64,000 nt of DNA from Burkholderiales bacterium PBB3. Its GTDB lineage: Bacteria > Pseudomonadota > Gammaproteobacteria > Burkholderiales > Burkholderiaceae_C. The translations under genes were made by a program, and so were the position numbers. The notes below the pieces were generated by a model, which worked only from the letters and a program-made list of their open reading frames with translations, had not been told where the DNA came from and made no database searches. The stretch lies in contig NKIK01000001.1 in the NCBI GenBank assembly GCA_002256115.1, positions 238,826 through 302,825 on the forward strand, in the 5' to 3' direction. Positions 23,355-33,453 of this stretch are shown here, piece by piece (the first letter of the stretch is position 1; every line of letters starts with the position of its first letter).

Positions 23355-26300
23355 TCCACCCACTTGCGCGCGTTGTGCCACAGCTGCATCCAAGGGCTTT
23401 GGGCGTTCTGATCCAAGTTGGTCCAGCTCATCTGAACGTTGCGGAACACGCGCTCGGGGTGCGGCATCATGGCCGTGAAGCGGCCATCCAATGTGGTCAC
23501 CGCAGTCAAGCCACCGGGGCTGCCGTTGGGGTTGAACGGGTAGGCCTCGGTGGCCGCGCCGCTGTTGTCCACATAGCGCATGGCCGCAATCGCTTTGTCG
23601 GCATTGCCACGGTATTTGAAGTTGGCAAAGCCTTCGCCATGGGCCACAGCAATCGGCAGGCGCATGCCAGCCAGGTCCTTGAAGAACAGGCTGGGCGACT
23701 CCAACACTTCCACCAAGCTTAGGCGCGCCTCAAAGCGCTCGCTTTGGTTGGTGGTGAAGCGCGGCCAGTCTTGTGCGCCTGGAATGATGTCGGCCAGCTC
23801 GGCAAACATCTGGCAACCGTTGCACACGCCCAGACCGAAGGTGTCCTGGCGCGCAAAGAAAGCCTTGAACTGGTCCGCCAGCACCTCGTTAAACGTAATG
23901 CTGCGCGCCCAGCCAATACCAGCACCCAGCGTGTCGCCGTAGCTGAAGCCGCCGCAGGCCACCACGCCCTTGAAGTCCGAAAGCTTGGCGCGGCCGGTCT
24001 GCAGGTCGGTCATGTGCACGTCGTAGGCCTCAAAGCCCGCTTCGGTAAAGGCATAGGCCATTTCCACATGGGAATTGACACCCTGCTCGCGCAGTACGGC
24101 CAATCTGGGGCGGTTTTTCAGGATGGCAGGCGCTACATTTTTAGGAGCTTCTCCCGCACTATCCATGAGCTGCAACACACTATTTGGCATGAAAACATGC
24201 AGGCCAGGGTCGTTCTCAGCCCCCGCAGCGGCATGTTCGGCATCGGCACACACAGGGTTGTCGCGCTGCTGGGCAATCTTCCAGCTCACGGCATCCCACA
24301 CTTGGTGCAGGTCGGCCAGGCGGGCAGTGAAGATGCTCTTGGCATCGCGCCAGATTTGCAGCTCGCCCTTGCCCGCATTCGCAATGGCCGCGTCTTGCGC
24401 AGCCGCATCGGTTCCGGGGCGCGTCTTGCCAATGAAGTGGCTGAACTTGGAGAGGCCGTGCTCGCGCAAGGTGGCCATGACGTCCGAGCGTTCCGACGTG
24501 CGCACCTGCAGCACCACGCCCAGCTCTTCGCTGAACAATGCTTTGAGCGTCAACTCCTCGCGGCGGGCACCGACCTGCCCTGCCCAGTTCTTGCTGTCGC
24601 CCACGTCCATGCGACTATCAGAGATGCCGTCGCCTTCGGTCACCAGCATGTCTACATTCAGCGCCACACCCACGCGGCCGGCAAAGGCCATTTCGGCCAC
24701 CGTGGCCAGCAAACCGCCATCGCCCCGGTCGTGGTAGGCCAGGATCTGGCCCTTGGCGCGCAAGGCGTTCACGGCGTTGACCAGGTTGATCAGGTCTTTG
24801 GCGTCATCCAGGTCCGGCACGGTGTCGCCGGTCTGGCCCAGCGTCTGCGCCAGGATACTGGCGGCCATGCGGTGCTGGCCTTTACCCAAGTCAATCAGCA
24901 CCAGCGTGGTGTCGTCCGTCGCGTTGAGTTGCGGCGTCAAGGTGCCGCGCACGTCTTGCAGCGTGGCAAATCCTGTCACGATCAGGGACACGGGGGACGT
25001 GACCTTCCTCGCCACGCCCGCAGAGCCGGATGCGCCTTGCGCGCTACCGGAGGGACTAGTCGTTGCCTCCGTCCATTGCGTGCGCATGGACAGCGAATCC
25101 TTGCCCACAGGGATGCTGATGCCCAGCGCCGGGCAAAGCTCCATGCCCACAGCCTTCACGGTGGCGTACAGGGCCGCGTCTTCGCCCGGCTCGCCACAAG
25201 CCGCCATCCAGTTGGCGGAGAGCTTGACGCGTGGCAGCTCGATGGGCGTGGCCAACAAATTGGTAATCGCCTCGGCCACGGCCATGCGGCCCGATGCGGG
25301 GGCGTTCAGTGCGGCCAGCGGTGTGCGCTCGCCCATGGACATGGCTTCGCCCGCGAAGCCCTTGAAGTCGGCCAGCGTGACGGCGCAGTCCGCCACGGGC
25401 ACCTGCCAGGGTCCAACCATCTGGTCGCGATGCGTGAGGCCGCCCACAGTGCGGTCACCAATCGTGATCAGGAAGCGTTTGGACGCTACTGTGGGGTGGG
25501 CCAGCACGTCGATCACGGCCTTCTGGATATCCACACCGGTCAGGTCCAGCGGCTTGAAGGTGCGCGCTACCGTCTTCACATCGCGGTGCATCTTGGGCGG
25601 CTTGCCCAGCAGCACGTTCATGGGCATATCCACGGGGGACTCAGCGCCCTCGTCCACCAGCTTCAACTGGCGCTCCTCGGTGGCCACACCAATCACCGCA
25701 AATGGGCAACGCTCGCGCTCGCACAGCGCCTGGAACTGTTCCAGCGACTCCGGCGCAATCGCCATCACATAGCGTTCCTGGCTCTCGTTGCACCAGATTT
25801 CCTTGGGTGCCATGCCGGACTCTTCGAGCTTCACGGCACGCAGGTCAAAACGCGCACCGCGGCCCGCGTCATTGGTAAGTTCAGGGAAGGCATTCGACAA
25901 ACCACCCGCACCCACGTCGTGGATCGCCAAAATCGGGTTCTGGTCGCCTTGCATCCAGCACTGGTTAATCACCTCTTGCGCCCGGCGCTCGATCTCCGGG
26001 TTGCCGCGCTGCACGGAGTCAAAGTCCAGCTCGGCCGCGTTCGCGCCAGTGGCCATCGAACTGGCCGCACTGCCGCCCATGCCGATGCGCATGCCAGGGC
26101 CACCCAGCTGAATGAGCAAGCTACCGGCGGGGAATTCGATCTTGTGCGTCTGGCCCGCATCGATGATGCCCAGGCCGCCCGCGATCATGATGGGCTTGTG
26201 GTAGCCGCGCTGCACAGTGTCCACGTTGCTTTCCACAGTCTGTTCGTATTCGCGGAAGTAGCCCAAGAGGTTGGGTCGGCCAAACTCGTTGTTAAAGGCC

Positions 26301-27478
26301 GCGCCACCCAATGGGCCTTCGACCATGATTTGTAGCGGGCTGGCAATGTGCTCAGGCTTGCCCCCCACTTGGTCAGACATCCCGCCCCAGAGCTTGGAGA
26401 CGGTAAAGCCCGTCAGACCCGCCTTGGGTTTGGAGCCACGGCCCGTGGCACCCTCGTCACGAATCTCACCGCCCGCGCCGGTGGAGGCACCGGGGAAAGG
26501 AGAGATGGCCGTAGGGTGGTTGTGGGTTTCCACCTTCATCAAGATATGGTTGGTGGCGCTATGCTTTTCGTAGCTGCTCCCGCACATTCCATCGGCACTA
26601 GAGGCCGATTTGGCAAATAAATGATTCGCCGCCACCGCGGTGAAGCGCTCGACCTGCACCCCCTCCATAACCGAGGCATTGTCCGAGTACGCCACCAGCA
26701 TGTACTGCGGGGCCAGTTGGTGCGTGTTGCGGATCATGCCGAACATGCTCTTGTCCTGCGCCACACCGTCGATGGTGAACTGGGCGTTGAAAATCTTGTG
26801 GCGGCAGTGCTCGCTGTTGGCCTGCGCGAACATCATCAGTTCCACATCAGTCGGGTTGCGGCCCAGCGTAGTGAAGGCGTTGACCAGGTAATCAATCTCG
26901 TCCGCCGCCAGGGCCAGGCCGAACTGGGTATTGGCCTTGACCAAGGCATCCTTGCCACCGCCCAAAACATCCACATGGTCCATGGGTGCAGGCTGCAGGG
27001 CTTTGAACAAATCCAGCGCTTGGCCGCGATCCAGCATCGCGCTTTCGGTCATGCGATCGTGCAGTAGAGCTGCCACTTGCTGCAACTGCTCGGTCGTTAA
27101 GGCGGTCTTGGACAACAGGCCGTTTTTGAGTGTCAGGCGGTATTCCACCAAGCGTTCAATCCGCTTGACGGCAAAGCCGCAGTTGTGGGCAATATCCGTG
27201 GCCTTGGACGCCCAAGGGCTCACGGTGCCAAAACGTGGGCTGACAACGATGGTCGGGCCGTCATCGGCACCCGTATAGGGGTCGCCATAGGTCAGCAGCG
27301 CTGCCAATTTGCCGCTCAGCACCGCATCGGGGGCGGTATCGCTGGCCACCAGGTGCACAAAACGCGCAGCCACCCCGGTAATCTTGTCGTGAATGCCCTG
27401 CAGTTGGGGCAAGAGTTGCTGGGTCCGGAAGTGGCTTAGGGCATTGCTGCCGTCAAAAGTAGTGATGTGCAGGGTCAC
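23351..27478 (-). CDS. purL: Phosphoribosylformylglycinamidine synthase (large, single-chain)
   Basis: The 1375-residue protein catalyses the ATP- and glutamine-dependent fourth step of purine synthesis. Order: PurS-like N-terminal domain, linker, two AIRS-like ATP domains ([16 protein letters not shown] near residue 320; GVALNVDML later) and a C-terminal glutaminase ([19 protein letters not shown]; nucleophile in GVCNGCQM). It is about 80 residues longer than the E. coli enzyme. Two dispersed elements account for part of this: residues about 289-307, just before [11 protein letters not shown], and about 1101-1116, in the linker to the glutaminase. The GTG start at 27478 gives the expected [14 protein letters not shown] beginning. 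Confidence 0.95.
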   Translation of the reverse strand: MTLHITTFDGSNALSHFRTQQLLPQLQGIHDKITGVAARFVHLVASDTAPDAVLSGKLAALLTYGDPYTGADDGPTIVVSPRFGTVSPWASKATDIAHNCGFAVKRIERLVEYRLTLKNGLLSKTALTTEQLQQVAALLHDRMTESAMLDRGQALDLFKALQPAPMDHVDVLGGGKDALVKANTQFGLALAADEIDYLVNAFTTLGRNPTDVELMMFAQANSEHCRHKIFNAQFTIDGVAQDKSMFGMIRNTHQLAPQYMLVAYSDNASVMEGVQVERFTAVAANHLFAKSASSADGMCGSSYEKHSATNHILMKVETHNHPTAISPFPGASTGAGGEIRDEGATGRGSKPKAGLTGFTVSKLWGGMSDQVGGKPEHIASPLQIMVEGPLGGAAFNNEFGRPNLLGYFREYEQTVESNVDTVQRGYHKPIMIAGGLGIIDAGQTHKIEFPAGSLLIQLGGPGMRIGMGGSAASSMATGANAAELDFDSVQRGNPEIERRAQEVINQCWMQGDQNPILAIHDVGAGGLSNAFPELTNDAGRGARFDLRAVKLEESGMAPKEIWCNESQERYVMAIAPESLEQFQALCERERCPFAVIGVATEERQLKLVDEGAESPVDMPMNVLLGKPPKMHRDVKTVARTFKPLDLTGVDIQKAVIDVLAHPTVASKRFLITIGDRTVGGLTHRDQMVGPWQVPVADCAVTLADFKGFAGEAMSMGERTPLAALNAPASGRMAVAEAITNLLATPIELPRVKLSANWMAACGEPGEDAALYATVKAVGMELCPALGISIPVGKDSLSMRTQWTEATTSPSGSAQGASGSAGVARKVTSPVSLIVTGFATLQDVRGTLTPQLNATDDTTLVLIDLGKGQHRMAASILAQTLGQTGDTVPDLDDAKDLINLVNAVNALRAKGQILAYHDRGDGGLLATVAEMAFAGRVGVALNVDMLVTEGDGISDSRMDVGDSKNWAGQVGARREELTLKALFSEELGVVLQVRTSERSDVMATLREHGLSKFSHFIGKTRPGTDAAAQDAAIANAGKGELQIWRDAKSIFTARLADLHQVWDAVSWKIAQQRDNPVCADAEHAAAGAENDPGLHVFMPNSVLQLMDSAGEAPKNVAPAILKNRPRLAVLREQGVNSHVEMAYAFTEAGFEAYDVHMTDLQTGRAKLSDFKGVVACGGFSYGDTLGAGIGWARSITFNEVLADQFKAFFARQDTFGLGVCNGCQMFAELADIIPGAQDWPRFTTNQSERFEARLSLVEVLESPSLFFKDLAGMRLPIAVAHGEGFANFKYRGNADKAIAAMRYVDNSGAATEAYPFNPNGSPGGLTAVTTLDGRFTAMMPHPERVFRNVQMSWTNLDQNAQSPWMQLWHNARKWVE
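24132..24177 (+). repeat. Dispersed element, 46-nt form, inside purL (glutaminase linker)
   Basis: GCTA, ten bases (CATTTTTAGG), AGCTTCTCCCGCAC, TATCCATGA and GCTGCAAC. It is the most diverged of the seven clear copies at its tail. It lies opposite to the purL coding strand and is read in frame as [13 protein letters not shown], close to the peptide made by the cysI copy (VDSAGAAPKLVA). Confidence 0.75.
26558..26614 (+). repeat. Dispersed element, 57-nt form, inside purL (before the first ATP domain motif)
   Basis: GCTA, ten bases, AGCTGCTCCCGCAC, ATTCCATCGGC, ACTAGAGGCC and GATTTGGC. It lies opposite to the purL coding strand. The reading frame used ([13 protein letters not shown]) differs from that used in cysI, prmB and the other purL copy, so tolerance is not due to one favourable frame. 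The loop before [11 protein letters not shown] is about 15 residues longer than in E. coli PurL as I recall it. Confidence 0.85.
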
Positions 27479-27698
27479 GGGGTGGCCTAGGTGGTGGGCA
27501 AATGGGGGCTCTGCCGAGCGCGATACCGAGCGCCATATCGGGCGCGATGGCAAGCGGGTACGGCGTATCTCTCGGCGAAACCGGTAATTTTACCTGTCTG
27601 GCGCTCTTTGTCGGCCGGGCTGCACGGCCCCGTGGCACGCTACATGCAACAATGATTGACAGGCAATACCCGCACCGCGTGCGCACTCAAAGTACTCC

Positions 27699-28268
27699 AT
27701 GGATCTGCTCAATAAATTCCGAAGCTTCTTTTCAAAACCTGAACCCATCAGTCCTTCGACTTCTGATTTCACAGAGCTGTCGGATTTGCCGCCAGACCGC
27801 AGGGGCCGCGACCGGTTGAATGCCCGCGAAGGGCTCAAGGTACTGGTCATTGACGACTCTGCCACCGTGTGCGCAGCCCTACGCAAAATTCTGAAATCGG
27901 CCAAGCTGCAGGTGGACCAGGCGATGGATGCGGAAAGCGGCCTCAAGCAAGTGCAAACCGGCAAGCCTGATTTAATTTTTCTGGACATCGTGCTGCCCCG
28001 CATGAACGGCTTTTCGGCGCTGCGCCATTTGCGCCGCGACCCCGCCACCCGCAACATCCCCGTGATCATGATCAGCGGCAATGAATTAGCCACGGAACAA
28101 TTTTTTGGCAATGCCATCGGCGCAGACGACTTTATGAAGAAGCCTTTCTCGCGCTATGAAGTGTTTGCCCGCATCGAGCGCTTGCTGGACGCCGACCAAG
28201 TGCCCCAGCGCAAAGCCAGCGCCACGACTGCCCATGCGCCCCTGACTACGGCCCACGCGCCGCTATAA
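27699..28268 (+). CDS. PilG/CheY-like response regulator with extensions
   Basis: The 189-residue protein has a 45-residue N-terminal extension, a single receiver domain (about 46-165: VLVIDDSATVCAALRKIL, FLDIVLPRMNGFSALRHL, MISGNE, KKPFSRYE) and a tail with the heptad TTAHAPL twice in tandem. There is no output domain. The DDSATV start and the PRMNGF motif are most like PilG of the pilus chemosensory pathway. No pil-chp cluster is adjacent. It is divergent from purL; the 220 bp between hold no other feature that I can identify beyond the promoters expected there. Confidence 0.85.
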   Translation: MDLLNKFRSFFSKPEPISPSTSDFTELSDLPPDRRGRDRLNAREGLKVLVIDDSATVCAALRKILKSAKLQVDQAMDAESGLKQVQTGKPDLIFLDIVLPRMNGFSALRHLRRDPATRNIPVIMISGNELATEQFFGNAIGADDFMKKPFSRYEVFARIERLLDADQVPQRKASATTAHAPLTTAHAPL

Positions 28269-28296
28269 GCCCCAGTCCCGCTCGGAACCCAGCTGT

Positions 28297-29385
28297 TTAA
28301 GCAGTGGCCGCCTTGCGGGGTGGCAGCGTATAGGTCAATATGCGTTTCATCACCGTCAGGTACTGCTTGAACAAGCTGCCGGTGTTGTAGAACAAACCAT
28401 ATTTTTTGCACAGCGCCTGCATTTGCGGCGCAATCTCAGCGTAGCGGTGGGCGGGCATATCGGGAAACAGATGGTGCTCAATCTGGTGGCTCAGGTGACC
28501 ACTCATGATGTGGAACAGCCACCCGCCGGTCAAATTGCTGGAGCCCGACAACTGGCGCAAATACCAGTCGCCCTTGGTCTCATTGCGGCAATCCTCTTCC
28601 CGGTAAATCGCCACGCCTTCGGTGAAGTGGCCGCAGAAAATAATCACATAGGTCCACAGATTGCGAATCAGATTGGCCAAAAAATTGCCCGCCAGCACGC
28701 GCGGGGCGCTCCACAGTGCCAGCGCAGGGAACAGCAGGTAGTCCTTGAACCACTGCTTTTTAACCTTGCCCACGAAACGGTCCAGTCGCCCCTTGAACTC
28801 TTCTTTGGACATAGCACCGTGCTTGTAGCGGCCCATTTCCAGATCGTGCGAGCCCACGCCGTACTGAAACCCGGCGGCCAACAGCAAATTGGCAATCGGC
28901 TGAAACCAGTGGCGCGGCTTCCACTTTTGTGCATCCGTCATGCGCAGTAGGGAATAGCCCAAGTCGCGGTCTTTGCCCAGGATATTGGTATAGGTGTGGT
29001 GCATCACATTGTGCGAATGCCGCCACTGCTCGCCATCGCAGGCAATGTCCCATTCAAACTTTTGCGAATTCAGCGACGGGTCACCCGTCCAGTCGTACTG
29101 GCCATGCATCACGTTGTGACCGATTTCCATATTGTCCAGAATCTTGGCACTGGCCAGCGCCAGCACCCCAGCCACCCAGCTCACAGGCCCCACACCAAAG
29201 TGCAGCAGCGCGCGGCCACCGATTTCGCTGGCGCGGCAGATGCGGATCATGTTGCGGATGTGGTCCACATCCGACTGACCCAAATTGTTCATCACGCTGT
29301 CGCGGATGGCGTTGACTTCGATTTCAAACTGGGCGATTTGCTCGCGGCTCAAGTGGGCCGAATGGGTAGCGGATGCAAAGCTCAT
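28297..29385 (-). CDS. Membrane fatty acid desaturase (three His boxes)
   Basis: The 362-residue integral membrane di-iron desaturase has the boxes HNVMHGQ, HSHNVMHH and HQIEHHLFPD, separated by hydrophobic pairs (about 70-95 and 225-260). It inserts a double bond into acyl chains and so adjusts membrane fluidity. The following upstream gene on the same strand (34 bp apart) is a ferredoxin-fused reductase and supplies electrons. A TetR regulator is divergent to the pair. The regiospecificity is not deducible; delta-9 is usual for this bacterial group. Confidence 0.9.
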   Translation of the reverse strand: MSFASATHSAHLSREQIAQFEIEVNAIRDSVMNNLGQSDVDHIRNMIRICRASEIGGRALLHFGVGPVSWVAGVLALASAKILDNMEIGHNVMHGQYDWTGDPSLNSQKFEWDIACDGEQWRHSHNVMHHTYTNILGKDRDLGYSLLRMTDAQKWKPRHWFQPIANLLLAAGFQYGVGSHDLEMGRYKHGAMSKEEFKGRLDRFVGKVKKQWFKDYLLFPALALWSAPRVLAGNFLANLIRNLWTYVIIFCGHFTEGVAIYREEDCRNETKGDWYLRQLSGSSNLTGGWLFHIMSGHLSHQIEHHLFPDMPAHRYAEIAPQMQALCKKYGLFYNTGSLFKQYLTVMKRILTYTLPPRKAATA

Positions 29386-29419
29386 GGTGTGTCCTAGGGG
29401 TGTGGGGTTGGCGAGTGGC

Positions 29420-30559
29420 TCAAAGGTCCAGCGTTACATCGGAGCGCGCTGCGGTGATGCACAGGCGAATCAACTCATTGGGCGCGCTGGATACCTCGCC
29501 GGTCTGCAGGTTTTCCACCGTGCCACTGGCTTTGACGCACTGGCAACTGCGGCAGATGCCGATGCGGCAGCCGTGTTTGGGGCTCAAGCCCGCTTGCTCG
29601 GCCTGCACCAGCAGCGGCCCAGAACCCTGGGTGGTAAAGCCTTTTTGGCTGGTCACAAAGCGCACTTGCACTGGTGTGCCAGGCGCAGTTGCAGGCAGGC
29701 TAGTAAACGCAACAAACCGCTCACTTTGCAGCGGTGCTGCGATGGATTGTTCTATCCAGAGCTGGTGCACCGCGTCCATCAGGCCGCTAGGGCCGCACAG
29801 CCAGGTGCTGCGCTCGTGCAAATCGGGCACCAGGTGCTGCAGCGTGTCGGTGGTGAAGCGGCCTTCAGTTTCGTCAAAATGCAAGACCAAACGCAGTGTG
29901 GGCCAGCGGGCTGCCAAGTCTTTCAACGCGTCCGCAAATATCAAATCATCCGGTGCACGGCAGATGTGCACAAAGGCCACGTCACCTAGGTAGCTCTGAG
30001 CCTGCAAGCTGCGCAACATAGCCATCACCGGCGTGATGCCGCTACCGGCACTCAGCAGCAGCATTTTGGCGGGCAACATATTCGATGTAGCGGCGGGCAG
30101 CACAAATTCGCCCATCGCTTGGCTGAGGGTCAACACATCGCCCACTTTCAAGTGGTCGTGCAAATGGTTAGACACCTGCCCGCCGCTTTGGCGCTTGACG
30201 GTAAAGGCGATGCGCCGCGCGCCGGGGCGGGATGACAGGCTATAGACCCGCTCCACGCGCCGACCTGCAATCTCCTGACGCACGCGCACAAACTGCCCGG
30301 CCTGCGCACCCGCCCACAAGGCGTTGGGCTGCAGCACAAAGGTTTTGGTCAGTGCGGTCTCGTTGACCACCTTGACCACGCGCGCCCGCACTTCGGTCAA
30401 TGACATCAGCGGGTGCAGGGCTTGCAAGCTGTCCTCAATCGCACTCAGGCGGACGATGCTTTCCACCCAAGGGTGCCGCAAAGCACGGGCGACCGGGGTG
30501 GCCAGACTTTGGGCCCAGCCGGCGCGGTGGGCGGGTAAGGGGGCAATGGTGTGGGGCAT
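29420..30559 (-). CDS. Ferredoxin-fused flavin reductase, partner of the desaturase
   Basis: The 379-residue protein runs from an FAD domain (about 55-160, RVYSLSSRPG) and an NAD(P) domain (about 165-285, LLLSAGSGITPVMAML, STWLCGPSGLMDAV) to a C-terminal plant-type 2Fe-2S ferredoxin (about 295-379, GCRIGICRSCQCVKASG, closing Cys in IRLCITAA). This one-chain transport system matches the DesB partner of DesC/DesA-type desaturases. I start at MPHTIAPLP; an ORF extension of 23 codons runs back through the operator palindrome and is unlikely to be translated. Confidence 0.9.
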   Translation of the reverse strand: MPHTIAPLPAHRAGWAQSLATPVARALRHPWVESIVRLSAIEDSLQALHPLMSLTEVRARVVKVVNETALTKTFVLQPNALWAGAQAGQFVRVRQEIAGRRVERVYSLSSRPGARRIAFTVKRQSGGQVSNHLHDHLKVGDVLTLSQAMGEFVLPAATSNMLPAKMLLLSAGSGITPVMAMLRSLQAQSYLGDVAFVHICRAPDDLIFADALKDLAARWPTLRLVLHFDETEGRFTTDTLQHLVPDLHERSTWLCGPSGLMDAVHQLWIEQSIAAPLQSERFVAFTSLPATAPGTPVQVRFVTSQKGFTTQGSGPLLVQAEQAGLSPKHGCRIGICRSCQCVKASGTVENLQTGEVSSAPNELIRLCITAARSDVTLDL

Positions 30560-30600
30560 GGTGGTGTCCTTTGCGGTGCCCAAACTCAGGCACAGTTGAA

Positions 30601-30620
30601 TTGTGTACGCTTGTACACAA
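30601..30620. promoter_or_regulatory. Perfect operator palindrome for the TetR/FabR-like regulator
   Basis: TTGTGTAC, GCTT, GTACACAA is a perfect 8-4-8 inverted repeat, 42 bp before the reductase start on the minus strand. Size, GTACA half-sites and the centre ACGCTTGT recall FabR/DesT operators as I remember them. Repression of the desaturase pair by the adjacent TetR protein is the expected role. Confidence 0.7.
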
Positions 30621-30690
30621 ATAAACAAGGAATCAGTCGTGCTTTAGAGAGCTACGCCCATAAACACAGGCATGACCAGACCGAAAAACC

Positions 30691-30710
30691 TAGAATACGG
30701 TTGTACACAT
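30691..30710. promoter_or_regulatory. Second, imperfect operator half-palindrome before the TetR gene
   Basis: TAGAATAC, GGTT, GTACACAT keeps the 8-4-8 spacing and one good GTACACA half-site, with the other arm degenerate. It lies 17 bp before the TetR gene and may serve for weaker autoregulation. Confidence 0.5.
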
Positions 30711-30727
30711 AAAACCAATAAACCTAA

Positions 30728-31375
30728 ATGGCCACAGCCACCACCCGCAAAGACAGCCTGAGCCGCACCGAGCGCAAAGACCTGACCCGCAACAGCCTAC
30801 TGCAGGCTGCTTTGCAATTGATGGGCGAAGGCCGCAGCTTCACCAGCCTGGGTATTCGTGAGATTGCGCGCGAGGCGGGCATGGTGCCCAACGCCTTCTA
30901 CCGGCACTTTCGCAGTACCGATGATTTGGGCTTGGGGCTGGTAGAGGAAGTGGGCATTACGCTGCGCCGCCTGCTGCGCGAAGCACGCCAGGCGGATGTG
31001 GCGCTGGACGATATGGTGCGCCGCTCGGTGGACGTCTACCACCAGTACGTATTGAATAACCGGCTGCTGTTTTTGTTTATCTCTAGCGAGCGCTCAGGCG
31101 GCAGCCGCATCCTGCGCTTGGCCATTCGCAATGATGTGAGTCACTTCACCAACGAAATGGCGCAAGACTTTCGCCGTCTGGGCATTTACAAAGACGTGTC
31201 TACCGCCAGCCTGCAGATGATCTGCGGCCTGATCGTCACCACCATGCTGGCCGCCGCCCCTGAAATATTGGACCTGCCGCCCGACCAGCCCCTGCTAGAG
31301 GCCGAGATGACCGAGAACTTTGTCAAACAGCTTCAAATCGTATTGCTGGGTGCCTCGCAGTGGAAAGAAAAATAG
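30728..31375 (+). CDS. TetR-family regulator of the FabR/DesT type
   Basis: The 215-residue protein has an N-terminal helix-turn-helix (about 20-65) with the FabR-type sequence TSLGIREIAREAGMVPNAFYRHF and a ligand domain. FabR and DesT sense acyl-CoA or acyl-ACP saturation and repress desaturase genes when unsaturated chains abound. The divergent desaturase-reductase pair and the palindromes between them support this role. The gene is followed closely by a diguanylate cyclase with no evident link. Confidence 0.9.
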   Translation: MATATTRKDSLSRTERKDLTRNSLLQAALQLMGEGRSFTSLGIREIAREAGMVPNAFYRHFRSTDDLGLGLVEEVGITLRRLLREARQADVALDDMVRRSVDVYHQYVLNNRLLFLFISSERSGGSRILRLAIRNDVSHFTNEMAQDFRRLGIYKDVSTASLQMICGLIVTTMLAAAPEILDLPPDQPLLEAEMTENFVKQLQIVLLGASQWKEK

Positions 31376-31426
31376 CGCGAGACGGTGGCGATTTGCACTG
31401 CTAGACTGGTTGCACGACCACGCAAT

Positions 31427-32575
31427 ATGCTGCACTACCCCACTCTGCTACTCGTTCAGGTCGGCATCACGGTCCTAACGACCCTGCTCCTGATCGCAGC
31501 GTCGCTGTCCGCCGATGCCTTGAAGGAACAACGCCTGTGGGCGATTGGCAATGTCGTGGCCTGTCTGGGCATGGCCACGGGGACCCTGACCACCTTGCCC
31601 GACATCGTGCATGGGGGTATCTGCTACGCATTGATCGGACTGGGTTTGGCCCTTGTGCTGCGTGGTTTGCGGCTGTTTTGTGATCAAAACCTGTCGTGGC
31701 AATGGGTCGGCGGCCTCACTTTGCTTGCCTTTATCCTCCCAGCCTACTTTGTGCTGGTGCAACCCAGCCAGGCATTGCGACTCATCGTCTCCTGCACCTA
31801 CCTGGGCGGCATCAATCTGCTATGCGCCCTGACCCTGGTGCGGGGTCTGCATGGCAATATCCGCAAGACCATGTGGCCCAGCGTTGGGGGTTTTGCGGCG
31901 CTCGGGCTGTCCCTGGTGGTGCGCGCAGCCTACCTGGCCCTTGAACCCGCAAAACCCATGGACGCCCAAGCGGTAGAAGCCTACATGGGTGTCACCATGT
32001 TGGTGGCTTCGCTGGCCCAAGTCGCCATTGCCTTTGGTCTGATCATGCTGGTATCGCACCGCTATGCAGAAAAAATCAACCGCTTGACCCTGCTGGATGG
32101 CTTGACCGGTGCGCTGAACCGTGTCGGGCTGGAACGTATGGGCCAACGCGTACTGCTGCGCGCCCGCCAGGGCCAGCGCAGTGTGGCCTTGGCCATGATC
32201 GATGCGGACCATTTCAAAAAAATCAATGACACCTATGGCCACCCAGCGGGCGACCAGGTTTTGGTTCATCTGGCAACTCTGTTGGCGGCCCAAGTGCGCC
32301 CAGGCGATCTGGTGGTGCGGTTTGGCGGCGAAGAATTCGTGCTGGTCCTCGATGGCTCCAACGAGGAAACTGCCTGCCGCGTAGCCGATCGACTGCGCGG
32401 TCTGGTGGAAGAAGCCCACGTCATCACCGGCTCGGCAGACATACGTTACCAAATCAGCATTGGCCTGAGCAGTTCCGGCAAGAGCGGCTACACGCTACAG
32501 AAGCTCATTGCTGATGCCGACGCCGCGCTGTACCGCGCCAAACAAGAGGGCCGAAACCGCGTCTGCGTGGCTTAG
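31427..32575 (+). CDS. Membrane diguanylate cyclase (GGDEF)
   Basis: The 382-residue protein has about six or seven N-terminal hydrophobic segments (within residues 1-200) and a GGDEF domain (about 215-380) with the intact site FGGEEF and an RxxD inhibitory site (RPGD) five residues before it. It should make c-di-GMP with product feedback. I start at ATG 31427 (MLHYPTLLLVQVG); an earlier GTG adds 14 residues with no hydrophobic character. The signal is unknown. Confidence 0.9.
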   Translation: MLHYPTLLLVQVGITVLTTLLLIAASLSADALKEQRLWAIGNVVACLGMATGTLTTLPDIVHGGICYALIGLGLALVLRGLRLFCDQNLSWQWVGGLTLLAFILPAYFVLVQPSQALRLIVSCTYLGGINLLCALTLVRGLHGNIRKTMWPSVGGFAALGLSLVVRAAYLALEPAKPMDAQAVEAYMGVTMLVASLAQVAIAFGLIMLVSHRYAEKINRLTLLDGLTGALNRVGLERMGQRVLLRARQGQRSVALAMIDADHFKKINDTYGHPAGDQVLVHLATLLAAQVRPGDLVVRFGGEEFVLVLDGSNEETACRVADRLRGLVEEAHVITGSADIRYQISIGLSSSGKSGYTLQKLIADADAALYRAKQEGRNRVCVA

Positions 32576-32612
32576 GGGCGGCCTGGCAGCAACACTCTGG
32601 GATAATTGCACC

Positions 32613-33428
32613 ATGACAATTACCTACAAAGACGCCCAAGGCATTGCGGGCATGCGCGTGGCGGGCCGCTTGGCCTCAGAAGTGCTGGACTACCTGACAC
32701 CCTTCGTCAAACCGGGTGTTACCACCAACGAGCTCGACAAACTGGCCTACGACTACATCACCGGCGTACAAGGCGGCATCCCTGCGCCCCTGAATTACAC
32801 CGGTGGCGGCAGCATTCCTTACCCCAAGTCGATCTGCACCTCGGTCAACCACCAGGTCTGCCATGGCATCCCCAATGACAAGCCTTTGAAAAAGGGCGAC
32901 GTGCTCAATATCGACGTGACTGTGATCAAAGACAGCTGGCACGGTGATACCAGCCGCATGTTTGCAGTGGGCGATGTGTCCATTGCCGCCAAGCGCCTGA
33001 GCGCCATCACCTATGAGGCCATGTGGCATGGCATTGCCATGGTCAAGCCCGGCATCCACCTGGGTGACATTGGTCACGCGATCCAGAAATTTGCTGAGAG
33101 CCAGGGCTTTAGCGTCGTGCGCGAGTTCTGCGGACACGGCATTGGCCAGGTCTTTCACGAAGAGCCGCAGGTGCTGCACTACGGCCGCCCAGGCACGCTG
33201 GATAAATTAGTTGAGGGCATGACCTTCACCATCGAGCCCATGATCAATGCGGGCAAAAAAGAGATCAAGGACGGCCCCGAAAAAGACGGCTGGACGATTG
33301 TGACCAAGGACCATTCTCTGTCCGCGCAATGGGAGCACACTGTGCTGGTCACCCCCACCGGCTACGAGGTGCTGACACTGTCTGCCGGTAGCCCCGCAAC
33401 CCCCGCCTTTGTAAAACCGCAAGCCTGA
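32613..33428 (+). CDS. map: Methionine aminopeptidase type I
   Basis: The 271-residue pita-bread enzyme has the metal ligands in order: NIDVTVIKDSWHGDTSRMF (two Asp), EFCGHGIGQVFHEEP (His) and FTIEPMI ... SAQWEHTVLVT (two Glu). It removes the initiator Met after deformylation. The ORF is open further upstream but the ATG at 32613 gives the standard N-terminus. glnD follows after 25 bp. Confidence 0.96.
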   Translation: MTITYKDAQGIAGMRVAGRLASEVLDYLTPFVKPGVTTNELDKLAYDYITGVQGGIPAPLNYTGGGSIPYPKSICTSVNHQVCHGIPNDKPLKKGDVLNIDVTVIKDSWHGDTSRMFAVGDVSIAAKRLSAITYEAMWHGIAMVKPGIHLGDIGHAIQKFAESQGFSVVREFCGHGIGQVFHEEPQVLHYGRPGTLDKLVEGMTFTIEPMINAGKKEIKDGPEKDGWTIVTKDHSLSAQWEHTVLVTPTGYEVLTLSAGSPATPAFVKPQA

Positions 33429-33453
33429 ATTGACTGCGCAATAGTTTTCTGCA

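Noticed and set aside
23744..26335. 863-codon ORF opposite purL
   Set aside because: It is the antisense shadow of a GC-rich gene, His/Gly/Gln-rich and without domain motifs.
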